Assembly (NCBI GenBank): GCA_964440495.1
Contig: CAYTSD010000024.1
Coordinates: forward strand, 1-19,620
Source of the DNA: Benthortus sp964440495
GTDB taxonomy: Archaea > Thermoproteota > Nitrososphaeria_A > Caldarchaeales > Wolframiiraptoraceae
Direction of reading: 5' to 3'
DNA: 19,620 nt
Shown here: in pieces, positions 13,312 through 19,620 of the stretch
Layout of the letters: each line of letters begins with the position of its first letter
Position numbering within the stretch: the stretch's first letter is position 1
Notes under the pieces: generated by a model
Databases searched by the model: none
What the model was told of the DNA's origin: nothing
Seen by the model: only the letters and a program-made list of their open reading frames with translations
Position numbers and translations under genes: made by a program

Positions 13312-13466
13312 CGCTTCCCACCCCGTCTAAGGATTTGGAGGCTCTCACGTGCAGCACGCATTAGGATGAAGGCTTCATTATCCACGAGTCCGGCGAGGGT
13401 CTCGACAAGCTCTCTAAGCCGGTTGTTCTCCTCCTCAAGCTCCTCAACCCTATCCGCCTGGTTCAT
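13308..13466 (-). CDS. Small coiled-coil protein
   Basis: 52 residues from ATG 13466. It starts MNQADRVEELEEENNRLREL, an acidic leucine-heptad coiled coil, and ends basic (LQILRRGGKR). It lies between the hub N-terminal gene and the fibre gene, with its TGA overlapping the GTG of the fibre gene by 3 nt, which supports it being a real translated gene. The frame is also open upstream into the hub gene (-1 frame), without an ATG there. A possible role is oligomerisation or attachment of the fibre; this is inferred from position. Confidence 0.6.
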   Translation of the reverse strand: MNQADRVEELEEENNRLRELVETLAGLVDNEAFILMRAARESLQILRRGGKR

Positions 13467-13504
13467 ACGATTCTGCTGATGAATCTCTAGGAATTTTAGG
13501 CGTG

Positions 13505-14098
13505 TTAGAAGCTTTCCCAGGGGTCTCCGCTCAGGGTTGTCGACTCGAGGCTCGGGTCTATGAGGATGCTTCTTCCATAGGCTTTGGGGAAGAATTTGAC
13601 ATCCTTGTAGGGGTCTACTGTAAGCATGTAGTTTGTTCTACGGGCTACTTGGGCTAAGGCTTCTAGGGCTGAGATGTTCTCGAACCTCGTCTCTGAGAGA
13701 AGCTCGGGGGCAGGCTGTATCCCCTCACCTGTTACCCCATAGTCTGAGGCGAGCGCAACTATTTCCTCGACTATTCGGTGGCCTGGGGTCTGGGGAGGAT
13801 ACTGTGTTCTCAGGATTATTTTCTCGAAGACCGCTAGATAGTCTCTGCAGAGGGCTTCAACCTTCTCCTCCCTCCCGGCATAGGAGTTTACCTCATAGAT
13901 TATTCCAGCGAATATTGGCTTCTGGTTTGCAGCCCATCTTGCCTCAACCTCTCTCCCTATCTTCAGTAGGTTTTCATGTTTCCTGTCGGCTGTGAGGTTT
14001 AGCTCTTTCACGAAGTTTCTCCAGCTTAGCCTAAGCCTAACCTCTTCTACCTCGACTTCCTCGAGGATTCCATCAACGTTTACGTAGAGTTTTATCAT
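13505..14098 (-). CDS. Tail hub (gp27/gpD-like) N-terminal part
   Basis: 197 residues. The ATG overlaps the tape-measure stop (ATGA). Residues 1-80 look like the first beta-barrel of a tail hub (VDGILEEVEVEEVRLRLSW, ARWAANQKPIFAGIIYEV), followed by CRDYLAVFEKIILRTQYPPQ and then the alpha/beta region ISALEALAQVARRTNYMLTVDPYKDVKFFP, which resembles gp27-like hubs. It stops at GDPWESF, roughly mid-way through the usual hub fold; the second half appears in the gene at 11158. Position right after the tape measure is standard for hub/Dit-Tal proteins. The family call is by pattern and position. Confidence 0.65.
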   Translation of the reverse strand: MIKLYVNVDGILEEVEVEEVRLRLSWRNFVKELNLTADRKHENLLKIGREVEARWAANQKPIFAGIIYEVNSYAGREEKVEALCRDYLAVFEKIILRTQYPPQTPGHRIVEEIVALASDYGVTGEGIQPAPELLSETRFENISALEALAQVARRTNYMLTVDPYKDVKFFPKAYGRSILIDPSLESTTLSGDPWESF

Positions 14099-16761
14099 GT
14101 TAGCCTCAGCCTTCTCGCGATGATTCTGCTAAGCCGCTCAGCGACGTCTTCCACATCTCTTCTCTCGGAGACGTGTAGCCCTGAGATGTTTATGATTATT
14201 GTTGGGCTGCTTGATGGTGTAGGCGTTATTCCTAGGTTTTTGAGGTGTCTGACGAGGGATGCTGGTAGGACATATTCTCCTCTGTGGAGTAGGTAGAGTG
14301 AGGTTCTCTTGATTAGGCCTCCCATCTGCTTGCTCTCAACCCCCTCTTCCCCTCCAACCTCCTCGTGGACAACCTTTCTATGCTCAACGATAGTGTAGTG
14401 AGCGGTCATCCCGTCGAGGTGCTTGAGAGCGTTTATCAGCTTCTCGACGGCTTCTCCAGCGGCTCCAGCAGCGGCAGCGCTCTTCCTCAGAGACTCCACC
14501 ATAGAGTTTATGCTGGCTTTGGTGCGCTCTATCTGGGCTTGGAGCTCGCTCTCCCTTATCCGAAGCTTCAGGGTCTCTTCCTGGAGCTCCCTCTGCCTGC
14601 TCCGAAGCTCGATGAGCTGCTTAAGCTCCTCGGCTGTGGCTTGACCTAGCTGGAGCTTCGCCTGAATCTCCTCTCTGAGAGCGAGTACGCTGAGCTGTCT
14701 ACCTTTCTGTTCGCCTGCAAGCTGCGGCAGAAGCTGGAGTAGGAGCTTTGCTTCCTGCTGGGTTAGGATGTTCTTCTGGGCCAGGTTTACTATAAGCTGC
14801 TGGACGGCTGCTAGGTCTAGCTCCCTTCCACGGGCGCCGAGCTGGATGAAGCTTGCAAGCTGCTGGAGGAGCGCTATCTCCTGCTGTGTGAACTGGGCTG
14901 ACTCTCCCTTCGCCTGAATCTCCTCTCGGATTAGGGTTATCGCGGTGTTCACGGCTTGGTTTGCCTGCTGGAGGAGCTGGAGCTGCTGCCTGAGCTGGAG
15001 AAGCTCTAGAGAAGCTGCGTCGGCTCTGGCCTGAGCCGCATGCTGCACCTCCATTATCGCGAGCTGGTTCTCCATCATCGCCGTGTTGAGTCCTGTTAGC
15101 TCTGAGCGGATTCCAGCGAGCTGTGTCTGGAGGAGCTGGAGGCTTGAGGCTGCTTCGAGGATTGAGGAGAAGGTCTCGGAGAGGGTTGAGTCGATTTCCT
15201 GGAGCTTGGCCGCGAACTCTTCGGCGCTTATTCTTCCCTGGGTGAAGGAGGCTACGAGGGCTGTGAAGGAGGCTGAGGCCGCGGAGACGGTTGTGGAGGC
15301 CGAGGCAGACTCTGTGGAGAGGCTTCTCATGGCGTCGGCGGCTCCGCTCAAGGCGCTGGAGGAGGCCGAGGCCTGTGAGCCCATCTCGGAGAGCTCGGGT
15401 AGTAGGAGTCCGAGGGATGCCGCCATCTCCTCAGCCTCCTGACGCGTTATCTCACCCGCCCTCACCCAGCTCTCCACAATCGCCTGCGCCTCCTCCCTGC
15501 TCACCTTTCCGAGGAGCATGAGGTTCTCTAGGAAGGCTCTCCGCATCTCGGCTGAACTCGACTGGAGGCTTGAAGCCATCATGAAGAAGGAGTTCGCGAC
15601 CACCGTCGAGGCGGTTAAGGCTATGTTCTGGAGCTTAAGCCAGGTTGGTGCAAGCTTCTCGCCGAGCTCTATCTTGAGGCGGTCGACCCTTGCTTGAAGC
15701 CTCTCCAGCTCCCCGGCCGTCGTGCTCATCACCGCCGCGTAGGCCTCCATGGCTGCCCCGCTGCGTCCGATGCTCTCAGCCATCCGGTCAACGCTCTCAC
15801 TCATCTCCATGAAGGTTGTCAGGGCTCTTAGGGCGCGGACGTCGACCCCTGTCAGGGCGTCTCGGAGCGTGTCCCACTCTGGGGCGAGGGCTCTGGAGGC
15901 CTCGACGACGTCTTCGATGACCTCGAGGGCCGACCTTAATCCTCCGCCCATCTCCCTCAGCGGGACTCCGAGCTTCCCAGCTATCTCGCCGAGGTCTAGG
16001 AGCATCCGGTTGAGGAGCGTTCCAGCCTCCTCGGCTGAGCCAAGCCTCCTCTCAAGAATCACTAGGAGGGCGAGCGTCTCCTCGAGGCTTAGACCCATCG
16101 CCCTGGCCGTCGCCCCAACGTTTGCCAGGCCTTGGGCGAAGTCTCCGGCAGTCCCTATCCCGAGCCTCGAGGCATTCACGAGGGCGTCGATAACCCTCAT
16201 GGCCTGGGAGCCGCTGAGACCGAACTGGGCCATCACCTGGACCAGGTTGTTGGCTGCGTCGGCGAAGTCTATTCCCTCAAGCCGGGCCATGACTAGGGCT
16301 GCTCCGAGGGCGTTGACAGCGTCCCCGCCTGAGAGGCCGGCCTTCACGAGGGCTTCTAGGGCTGCTACGGCGTCGTTGACAGCTACCGAGAACTCTCTTG
16401 AGGCGGCTAGGGCCGCGGCTCTGAGGGTTGAGGAGAGCTGTTCAACGCTTTCACGTGGGGTGGCTGCTAGGGCTGCCAGCCTCTGGACGGAGCGCTCGAA
16501 CTCTGCGAAGGCTTCAACGCTCTCGGCTGCGAAGGATTGGATTGCCTCGACAGCCCGGTAGGCTGCGTCGACTAGGAAGTATCCTAGGGCTTCTCTTAGG
16601 ACTCCGCTGAGCCTTGAGAGGGCTGAGGAGATTCTCCCGCTGTTTCTCTCAACCGTGTTGGAGAGCTCTCTGACGGCTCCCTCAACCCTTCTAACCTCCC
16701 TGCTAGCCCTGTCAACCGCCTCGACAACTATCCTGACCCGGTAATCCCCTCGAACCGACAA
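14095..16761 (-). CDS. Tail tape measure protein
   Basis: 888 residues, TTG start 3 nt after the G-T stop, with GAGGAGGT about 11 nt upstream. It sets tail length and is carried inside the tube. Residues 1-50 are a coiled coil. About 60-330 is the conserved TP901/PhageMin-type core (EAFAEFERSVQRLAALAA; FADAANNLVQVMAQFGLSGS; GSAEEAGTLLNRMLLDLG). Residues about 510-770 are long Gln/Leu-rich helices, including three exact-length 42-residue repeats at 608-733. The C-terminus has the usual GEYVLPASLVRHL motif. At about 0.15 nm per residue, the length suggests a tail near 130 nm, assuming no processing. No lysozyme or peptidase domain is seen. Confidence 0.92.
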   Translation of the reverse strand: MSVRGDYRVRIVVEAVDRASREVRRVEGAVRELSNTVERNSGRISSALSRLSGVLREALGYFLVDAAYRAVEAIQSFAAESVEAFAEFERSVQRLAALAATPRESVEQLSSTLRAAALAASREFSVAVNDAVAALEALVKAGLSGGDAVNALGAALVMARLEGIDFADAANNLVQVMAQFGLSGSQAMRVIDALVNASRLGIGTAGDFAQGLANVGATARAMGLSLEETLALLVILERRLGSAEEAGTLLNRMLLDLGEIAGKLGVPLREMGGGLRSALEVIEDVVEASRALAPEWDTLRDALTGVDVRALRALTTFMEMSESVDRMAESIGRSGAAMEAYAAVMSTTAGELERLQARVDRLKIELGEKLAPTWLKLQNIALTASTVVANSFFMMASSLQSSSAEMRRAFLENLMLLGKVSREEAQAIVESWVRAGEITRQEAEEMAASLGLLLPELSEMGSQASASSSALSGAADAMRSLSTESASASTTVSAASASFTALVASFTQGRISAEEFAAKLQEIDSTLSETFSSILEAASSLQLLQTQLAGIRSELTGLNTAMMENQLAIMEVQHAAQARADAASLELLQLRQQLQLLQQANQAVNTAITLIREEIQAKGESAQFTQQEIALLQQLASFIQLGARGRELDLAAVQQLIVNLAQKNILTQQEAKLLLQLLPQLAGEQKGRQLSVLALREEIQAKLQLGQATAEELKQLIELRSRQRELQEETLKLRIRESELQAQIERTKASINSMVESLRKSAAAAGAAGEAVEKLINALKHLDGMTAHYTIVEHRKVVHEEVGGEEGVESKQMGGLIKRTSLYLLHRGEYVLPASLVRHLKNLGITPTPSSSPTIIINISGLHVSERRDVEDVAERLSRIIARRLRLT
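14563..14940 (-). repeat. Three 42-residue tandem repeats in the tape measure
   Basis: Residues 608-649, 650-691 and 692-733 align without gaps. Units 1 and 3 share (I/L)REEIQAK and units 1 and 2 share TQQE at position 18. At DNA level CTTCGCCTGAATCTCCTCTC occurs twice (14656 and 14908), exactly 252 bp (two units) apart. Such repeats can arise by duplication and change tail length. Confidence 0.75.
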
Positions 16762-16764
16762 CCC

Positions 16765-17264
16765 TTACACATACCTCCTCTTCGAGGGCGGCCACCTACG
16801 GGCTCGGAGGCCTCTAACCCTCTCCGCCGTCGAGGCAGGCTTCTCCCTCAAGCTCTCTTCCAACAGGATTGCGTCGAAGTAGATTGATGCTGGAGACTCT
16901 AGTCCGAGGAGCCTGCTCGGCGGGGTCTTATAGGCCATGGCTAGCGCCGCTACCGTATTGCTGAGGGCTCTGTCCCTTCGTAGAAATTTGCGGCCTTCAC
17001 CGCCCTGCTTACCTCTGATGCGACGTGGCCTATGGCCTTGAAGACGAGTTCAACTAGGTGCTCGGGCTTGGGTTCAGGTTCAACGCATCTCTCGGCGAAG
17101 AGCTTCAACGCGTCTTCAAGCTCCCTCGATGTCTCGACAGCCTCCTCAAGGTTTCCTGGAACCTTTCCGAGGGCTGGGGCCATGAAGTTTACCACGGGTA
17201 TCATGTAGGCTGGGACCCTGACGAGGTACTCAACCCCATCTACCTGGACCCTCAGAGGCTTCAA
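16765..17264 (-). CDS. Tail assembly chaperone G-T fusion made by -1 frameshift
   Basis: Ribosomes reading gene G that slip -1 at the heptamer at 16983-16989 leave G after Phe94 and continue LRRDRALSNTVAALA, then 57 more residues (MAYKTPPSRL ... SKRRYV) to a TAA at 16765: 166 residues in all. The -1 frame is open from well before the slip site. This is the layout of lambda gpG/gpGT and of most long-tailed phages: a G gene, an overlapping T frame at -1, then the tape measure. The T part binds tail-tube subunits while G coats the tape measure. An ATG at 16938 could allow T alone, but no SD is evident. Coordinates span both frames. Confidence 0.75.
16950..17264 (-). CDS. Tail assembly chaperone G
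   Basis: 104 residues from TTG 17264, 2 nt after the tail-tube stop, with GAGGAGGG about 9 nt upstream. N-terminal strands (MKPLRVQVDGVEYLVRVPAY) are followed by helices (NLEEAVETSRELEDALKLFA; EHLVELVFKAIGHVASEVSR). Gene order (tube, this gene, tape measure) and the overlapping -1 frame identify it as the G-type chaperone, needed for assembly but probably absent from the virion. Sequence alone would not give a family. Confidence 0.8.
   Translation of the reverse strand: MKPLRVQVDGVEYLVRVPAYMIPVVNFMAPALGKVPGNLEEAVETSRELEDALKLFAERCVEPEPKPEHLVELVFKAIGHVASEVSRAVKAANFYEGTEPSAIR
16983..16989 (-). promoter_or_regulatory. -1 programmed ribosomal frameshift site (A AAT TTC)
   Basis: In the reading frame of gene G, codons 92-94 are GCA AAT TTC, so the canonical X XXY YYZ heptamer A AAT TTC is in phase. 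Slipping gives AAA TTT, and the new frame runs open for 72 codons. Two short hairpins just downstream (AGGG/CCCT, and TAGC/GCTA over the G stop codon) could stimulate the slip. Confidence 0.75.
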
Positions 17265-17266
17265 CT

Positions 17267-18217
17267 CTAGTAGCCCTCCTCATCGTTGCGTAGAGTGAAT
17301 TTGACGACGCTTCCATCCGGAGGCTTCACGGCGACGAAGTCTATGCTCTGGACAATCATCTCTGACCGTGAGACCTCGGCTGACCAGGAGTCATAGACTA
17401 TCCTGGGAAGCTCTATCGTCAGGGAGTAGTTCAGCCCTCCCTCGATCTCGTCTCCCGTGAAGCTTATCGTCATCGATGTCTCTTCATCGTTTAGGAAGTC
17501 TTCGAGATGCTGGCTGTCGAGGAATCTTATATCCATGCTTCCCGATACTTCTAGTTCTCCGAGCTCGTGCCTCGTCAGGTAGCGGCTTCCGATGACGTGG
17601 TGGTCGTCGCTTGGATTGTTGTTGACTTCGAGGCTGAGTGCTTGAAGCTCTGCCTCCGCGCCTCCAAGCGTTATTGATGCGTCGTGGCTTGTCCAGTCCC
17701 TGCTCGACGGGAAGCTCGGCGTAGCCGGGGTCGAGGATTCCTCTCTCACCCCAAGGATTGAGAGTGTGGCTGAAGCATATTCCCCGGGAGCGGCCTCAAC
17801 CGTTATCGAGTCGCCTATCGCTCCAACGATTCTCCTAGCGACGCTGTCGGCTCCGAGTTCAACCGTGTAGGTGGGTGGCTGAGCGCCGACGGAGATGGGT
17901 GTGAAGGTGTGCTCGTAGACGCTTGGGGCGTTGGTTGGGTCTGGCTGGGATGACGATACTTCTCCGAGGGTCATTAGGAGCGCTTCCCCGACGCCCTTAG
18001 GGTTGAGGTAGAACTCTATCTCACCTTTAACCGTGACCTTGCCTGGAGCATAGCTATTCACCTCTCTGCCCGAGACGCTTCTCCTCTTCAGGACAGGTTT
18101 CTCCGAGGCCACATCAAATCTTATCGCGTCGAGATACTTGGTCACCGTGGCAGGCGAATTGATGGATGACTGCTTCCCGAAACCAACATACCGTGACATC
18201 GTGGAGTCATAAATCAT
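17267..18217 (-). CDS. Major tail tube protein
   Basis: 316 residues from ATG 18217; a TTG at 18220 or an ATG at 18199 are alternatives. It is beta-rich throughout and fits the tail-tube fold: MSRYVGFGKQSSINSPATVT near the start, GKVTVKGEIEFYLNPKGVGE, ALSLEVNNNPSDDHHVIGSR, GELEVSGSMDIRFLDSQHLE. The repeated 'VKGEIEFYL' and 'VSGSMDIRFL' patterns suggest a two-part tube fold, as in other long tube proteins. It stacks in rings to form the tail shaft. It lies between the neck proteins and the G chaperone, the standard place. Confidence 0.85.
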   Translation of the reverse strand: MIYDSTMSRYVGFGKQSSINSPATVTKYLDAIRFDVASEKPVLKRRSVSGREVNSYAPGKVTVKGEIEFYLNPKGVGEALLMTLGEVSSSQPDPTNAPSVYEHTFTPISVGAQPPTYTVELGADSVARRIVGAIGDSITVEAAPGEYASATLSILGVREESSTPATPSFPSSRDWTSHDASITLGGAEAELQALSLEVNNNPSDDHHVIGSRYLTRHELGELEVSGSMDIRFLDSQHLEDFLNDEETSMTISFTGDEIEGGLNYSLTIELPRIVYDSWSAEVSRSEMIVQSIDFVAVKPPDGSVVKFTLRNDEEGY

Positions 18218-18231
18218 CAAGCCAATTTTTG

Positions 18232-18657
18232 CTATAGTAATCTCTCCGCCAACTCGTCCAAGTCTCTTAGAACCTGTTCAGCAGCCCTCCTCATTATCAG
18301 CTGCGGCCTGCTGCCTGGGTGATGGACTCTTCTCCTATAGATTATTTCTCCTTTTACCTCGAAGCGGAGGGCGTGGGCTCTTCTGGGAAGTATTGTGTGG
18401 GGTCTTGTCCCATACTCGACGTAGGGTGCGTAGGGTGCTCTGCTTCCACCTATTATGATGTGGTGTTCAAGGCTTCCATGAGACTCTATTCTCAGACTCT
18501 GGGCAAGCCTCCCACTCCTAACGGGGATGTAGCTTCTAGCATATTGGAGACCCTTCTCGGCGGCTTCTCTCACAAACCTCTCCTCAAACCTGCGGACACA
18601 TGTCGAGAGCCTCGTCAACTCAGCCGCCACAGACCCTTGAACCTTCATGAGAAGCAT
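18232..18657 (-). CDS. HK97 gp10-like tail completion/neck protein
   Basis: 141 residues from ATG 18657, chosen because GGAGGT lies 6 nt upstream and the previous gene ends 2 nt before it. Family hallmarks are clear: YARSYIPVRSGRLAQSLRIE, then APYAPYVEYGTRPHTILPRR, and HPGSRPQLIMRRAAEQVLRD at the end. Proteins of this family join head and tail. Helical N-terminus and basic surface are normal. Confidence 0.88.
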   Translation of the reverse strand: MLLMKVQGSVAAELTRLSTCVRRFEERFVREAAEKGLQYARSYIPVRSGRLAQSLRIESHGSLEHHIIIGGSRAPYAPYVEYGTRPHTILPRRAHALRFEVKGEIIYRRRVHHPGSRPQLIMRRAAEQVLRDLDELAERLL

Positions 18658-18659
18658 CC

Positions 18660-19082
18660 CTAGACCTCCACGGAGACGTCGACCTGCATGACCCATCGAT
18701 GGCCGTAGCCTTGGGTTGGCTGGAGCTCCTCGCGTCTAAAGTATGATGCTGGCTGGAGTGATGATACGAGTCCTCCGAGAGTCCTATCCTCCATGAGTCT
18801 CTGATAGAGTTCCCAGTGAATCCGCTTAACCTCTTGGTAGGCTGCGGCTGGGTCTGGGTGGACGACGTCTACAACGTATTCGAATCTCCAGATGTGGAGA
18901 CGCTTGAAGCCGCTTATCCCGGTGTCCTCGCTTCTACCCTCCCTAATCCAGACGAAGACCCTCGGAGACTGGAATGACTCGGTCTCGGCGACACTAACCT
19001 GCGCCACATTCTGAATAGACTCAGCCATCTCACGGAGCTTCTCCTCAACCTGGTTGAAGAGTGTGAGAGGTGTTAGACTCAC
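18660..19082 (-). CDS. Tail terminator-like protein
   Basis: 140 residues from GTG 19082, overlapping the preceding TGA (GTGA). N-terminal helix (NQVEEKLREMAESIQNVAQV), then strands PRVFVWIREGR, LHIWRFEYVVDVVHPDPAAA, a helix, and a final strand pair (GYGHRWVMQVDVSVEV). This alpha/beta layout and the position beside the gp10-like gene fit the ring-forming tail terminator family (lambda gpU/HK97-type). The order relative to gp10 is swapped compared with HK97. Good structural pattern, no unique motif. Confidence 0.7.
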   Translation of the reverse strand: MSLTPLTLFNQVEEKLREMAESIQNVAQVSVAETESFQSPRVFVWIREGRSEDTGISGFKRLHIWRFEYVVDVVHPDPAAAYQEVKRIHWELYQRLMEDRTLGGLVSSLQPASYFRREELQPTQGYGHRWVMQVDVSVEV

Positions 19083-19276
19083 TTCCCACGCCTCCTCTTC
19101 TTCCTCGGAAACAGGTAGTTGTAGAGAGCGTTGTATCGCTTTATGGCTAGGTCAACCTTCCTATTGACTATGAAGAGCTCTATCGTGTAGAGTATTAGGA
19201 GGGCTAGGAAGAGCGTTGAGAGAAGCGTTACCTCATCAACCGTGAAGTGAATCGACATAACCGCTCTAACCCTCAT
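19079..19276 (-). CDS. Small membrane protein
   Basis: 65 residues from ATG 19276 or 59 from the in-frame ATG at 19258 (MSIHFTVDEV). One membrane helix (LLSTLFLALLILYTIELFIV) is followed by a basic tail ending PRKKRRRGK. Overlaps both neighbours by a few bases, so it is co-translated with neck genes. Function unknown. Confidence 0.6.
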   Translation of the reverse strand: MRVRAVMSIHFTVDEVTLLSTLFLALLILYTIELFIVNRKVDLAIKRYNALYNYLFPRKKRRRGK

Positions 19277-19472
19277 CCATTAAGGCAACGAATTTTTGAC
19301 CTGGCCTAACCACGGCTGCAAGAATCTCCGTTACAAGGTATCCGACCTCCCCACGCATCTTCTCCAAGTAGTTTTCCGCGAATCTTACAGCTTCGTCGAA
19401 CCCCCTGGCCTCAAACTCTTTCAGCCTGTAGCTTCTACCTCTCCTTGGACGCCAGAAGAGAGCGTATCTCAT
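19266..19472 (-). CDS. Small hypothetical protein
   Basis: 68 residues. The ATG overlaps the preceding TGA (ATGA). Basic start (MRYALFWRPRRGRSYRLKEF), then a helix (EAVRFAENYLEKMRGEVGYL) and a beta-like end (RPGQKFVALMDEG). No family recognised; tightly packed overlaps support translation. Confidence 0.55.
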   Translation of the reverse strand: MRYALFWRPRRGRSYRLKEFEARGFDEAVRFAENYLEKMRGEVGYLVTEILAAVVRPGQKFVALMDEG

Positions 19473-19620
19473 TCCTCTCCACCCTCTCTCAGTTTTCTCT
19501 CAAGCCGCTCCGCAAGTTCTTGGAGAAGCTCAGCTACCTCGCCGACGCTGTGGCCACAGCTCAGCTTAGCCTCCCATAGGTTGAGTCTGCTGTCCTCGTG
19601 GACTGGGCATAGTCCCTTGA
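19469..19620 (-). CDS. C-terminal end of a zinc-binding protein (partial)
   Basis: 49 codons and a stop run in from the right edge; the start is outside the window. It shows C-x2-H (LCPVHED) and C-x-H (LSCGHSV) 15 residues apart, a possible zinc-ribbon-like site, then a charged helix (EVAELLQELAERLERKLREG). TGA overlaps the next ATG. The function cannot be set from this piece. Confidence 0.6.
   Translation of the reverse strand, partial: KGLCPVHEDSRLNLWEAKLSCGHSVGEVAELLQELAERLERKLREGGEE

Noticed and set aside
13512..13518. The lambda-type slippery heptamer GGGAAAG (minus strand) at the end of the hub N-terminal gene, near an open -1 frame leading into the small coiled-coil gene
   Set aside because: In the hub frame the codons are TGG GAA AGC, so the heptamer is out of phase for a -1 slip from that gene. 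The coiled-coil gene has its own ATG and a stop-start overlap with the next gene.
15083..16561. Long plus-strand open frames opposite the tape measure (up to 270 codons)
   Set aside because: They are shadow frames caused by the Ala/Glu/Leu-rich codons of the tape measure; the translations are low-complexity Ala/Ser/Arg sequences with no domain.
1..19620. CRISPR array, tRNA, integrase, insertion sequence or attachment repeat
   Set aside because: I looked for these on both strands and saw no regularly spaced direct repeats, cloverleaf-like sequence, recombinase motifs or terminal inverted repeats.

Overview
The window carries the structural gene set of a tailed (head-tail, HK97-fold) virus or provirus. 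The host is probably an archaeon, likely a thermophilic Thermoproteota-type lineage. Signs of archaeal expression are TTTATA-type TATA boxes upstream of start codons, frequent GTG and TTG starts set by GGAGG-type Shine-Dalgarno (SD) sites, heavy AGG/AGA arginine use, and an S-layer-style secreted beta-propeller protein with a C-terminal anchor. I see no integrase, tRNA, attachment site, replication gene or CRISPR array, so I cannot tell a provirus from a free virus genome.

Layout. (1) 1-2345, accessory edge: a gene tail and a small ORF, a secreted membrane-anchored beta-propeller protein (minus), about 360 bp with nothing I can recognise, a coiled-coil protein (plus) and a zinc-ribbon protein (minus). 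(2) 2405-5490, head module on the minus strand: portal, then one polypeptide joining prohead protease, scaffold-like coiled coil and HK97-fold capsid, then a head-tail connector-like protein. (3) 5558-9557, plus strand: an ABC-ATPase/GNAT fusion of the COG2401 type, two small unknown proteins (the first a possible small terminase), a one-helix membrane protein, the large terminase and a small membrane protein. (4) 9554-19620, tail module on the minus strand, transcribed right to left: a partial zinc-binding protein, a small protein, a membrane protein, tail-terminator-like and HK97 gp10-like neck proteins, tail tube, tail chaperones G and G-T (joined by a -1 frameshift), tape measure, baseplate hub N-terminal part, a small coiled coil, a fibre-like protein, a hub C-terminal part flanked by lectin-like domains, a beta-sandwich tail protein and an S74-like tip protein.

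The genes fit one particle. Terminase packages DNA through the portal into a capsid matured by the fused protease. The neck proteins join it to a long flexible tail whose length is set by the 888-residue tape measure. The tail tip carries several carbohydrate-binding-like folds that probably recognise host surface glycans.

The strongest unusual points are: (a) the protease-scaffold-capsid fusion, with an SD site and ATG placed at the protease/scaffold junction, a nested-gene arrangement that could solve the protease:capsid ratio; (b) an in-phase A AAT TTC slippery heptamer giving a G-T tail chaperone; (c) an ABC-GNAT fusion set inside the packaging operon; and (d) a hub that appears split by two inserted small genes.
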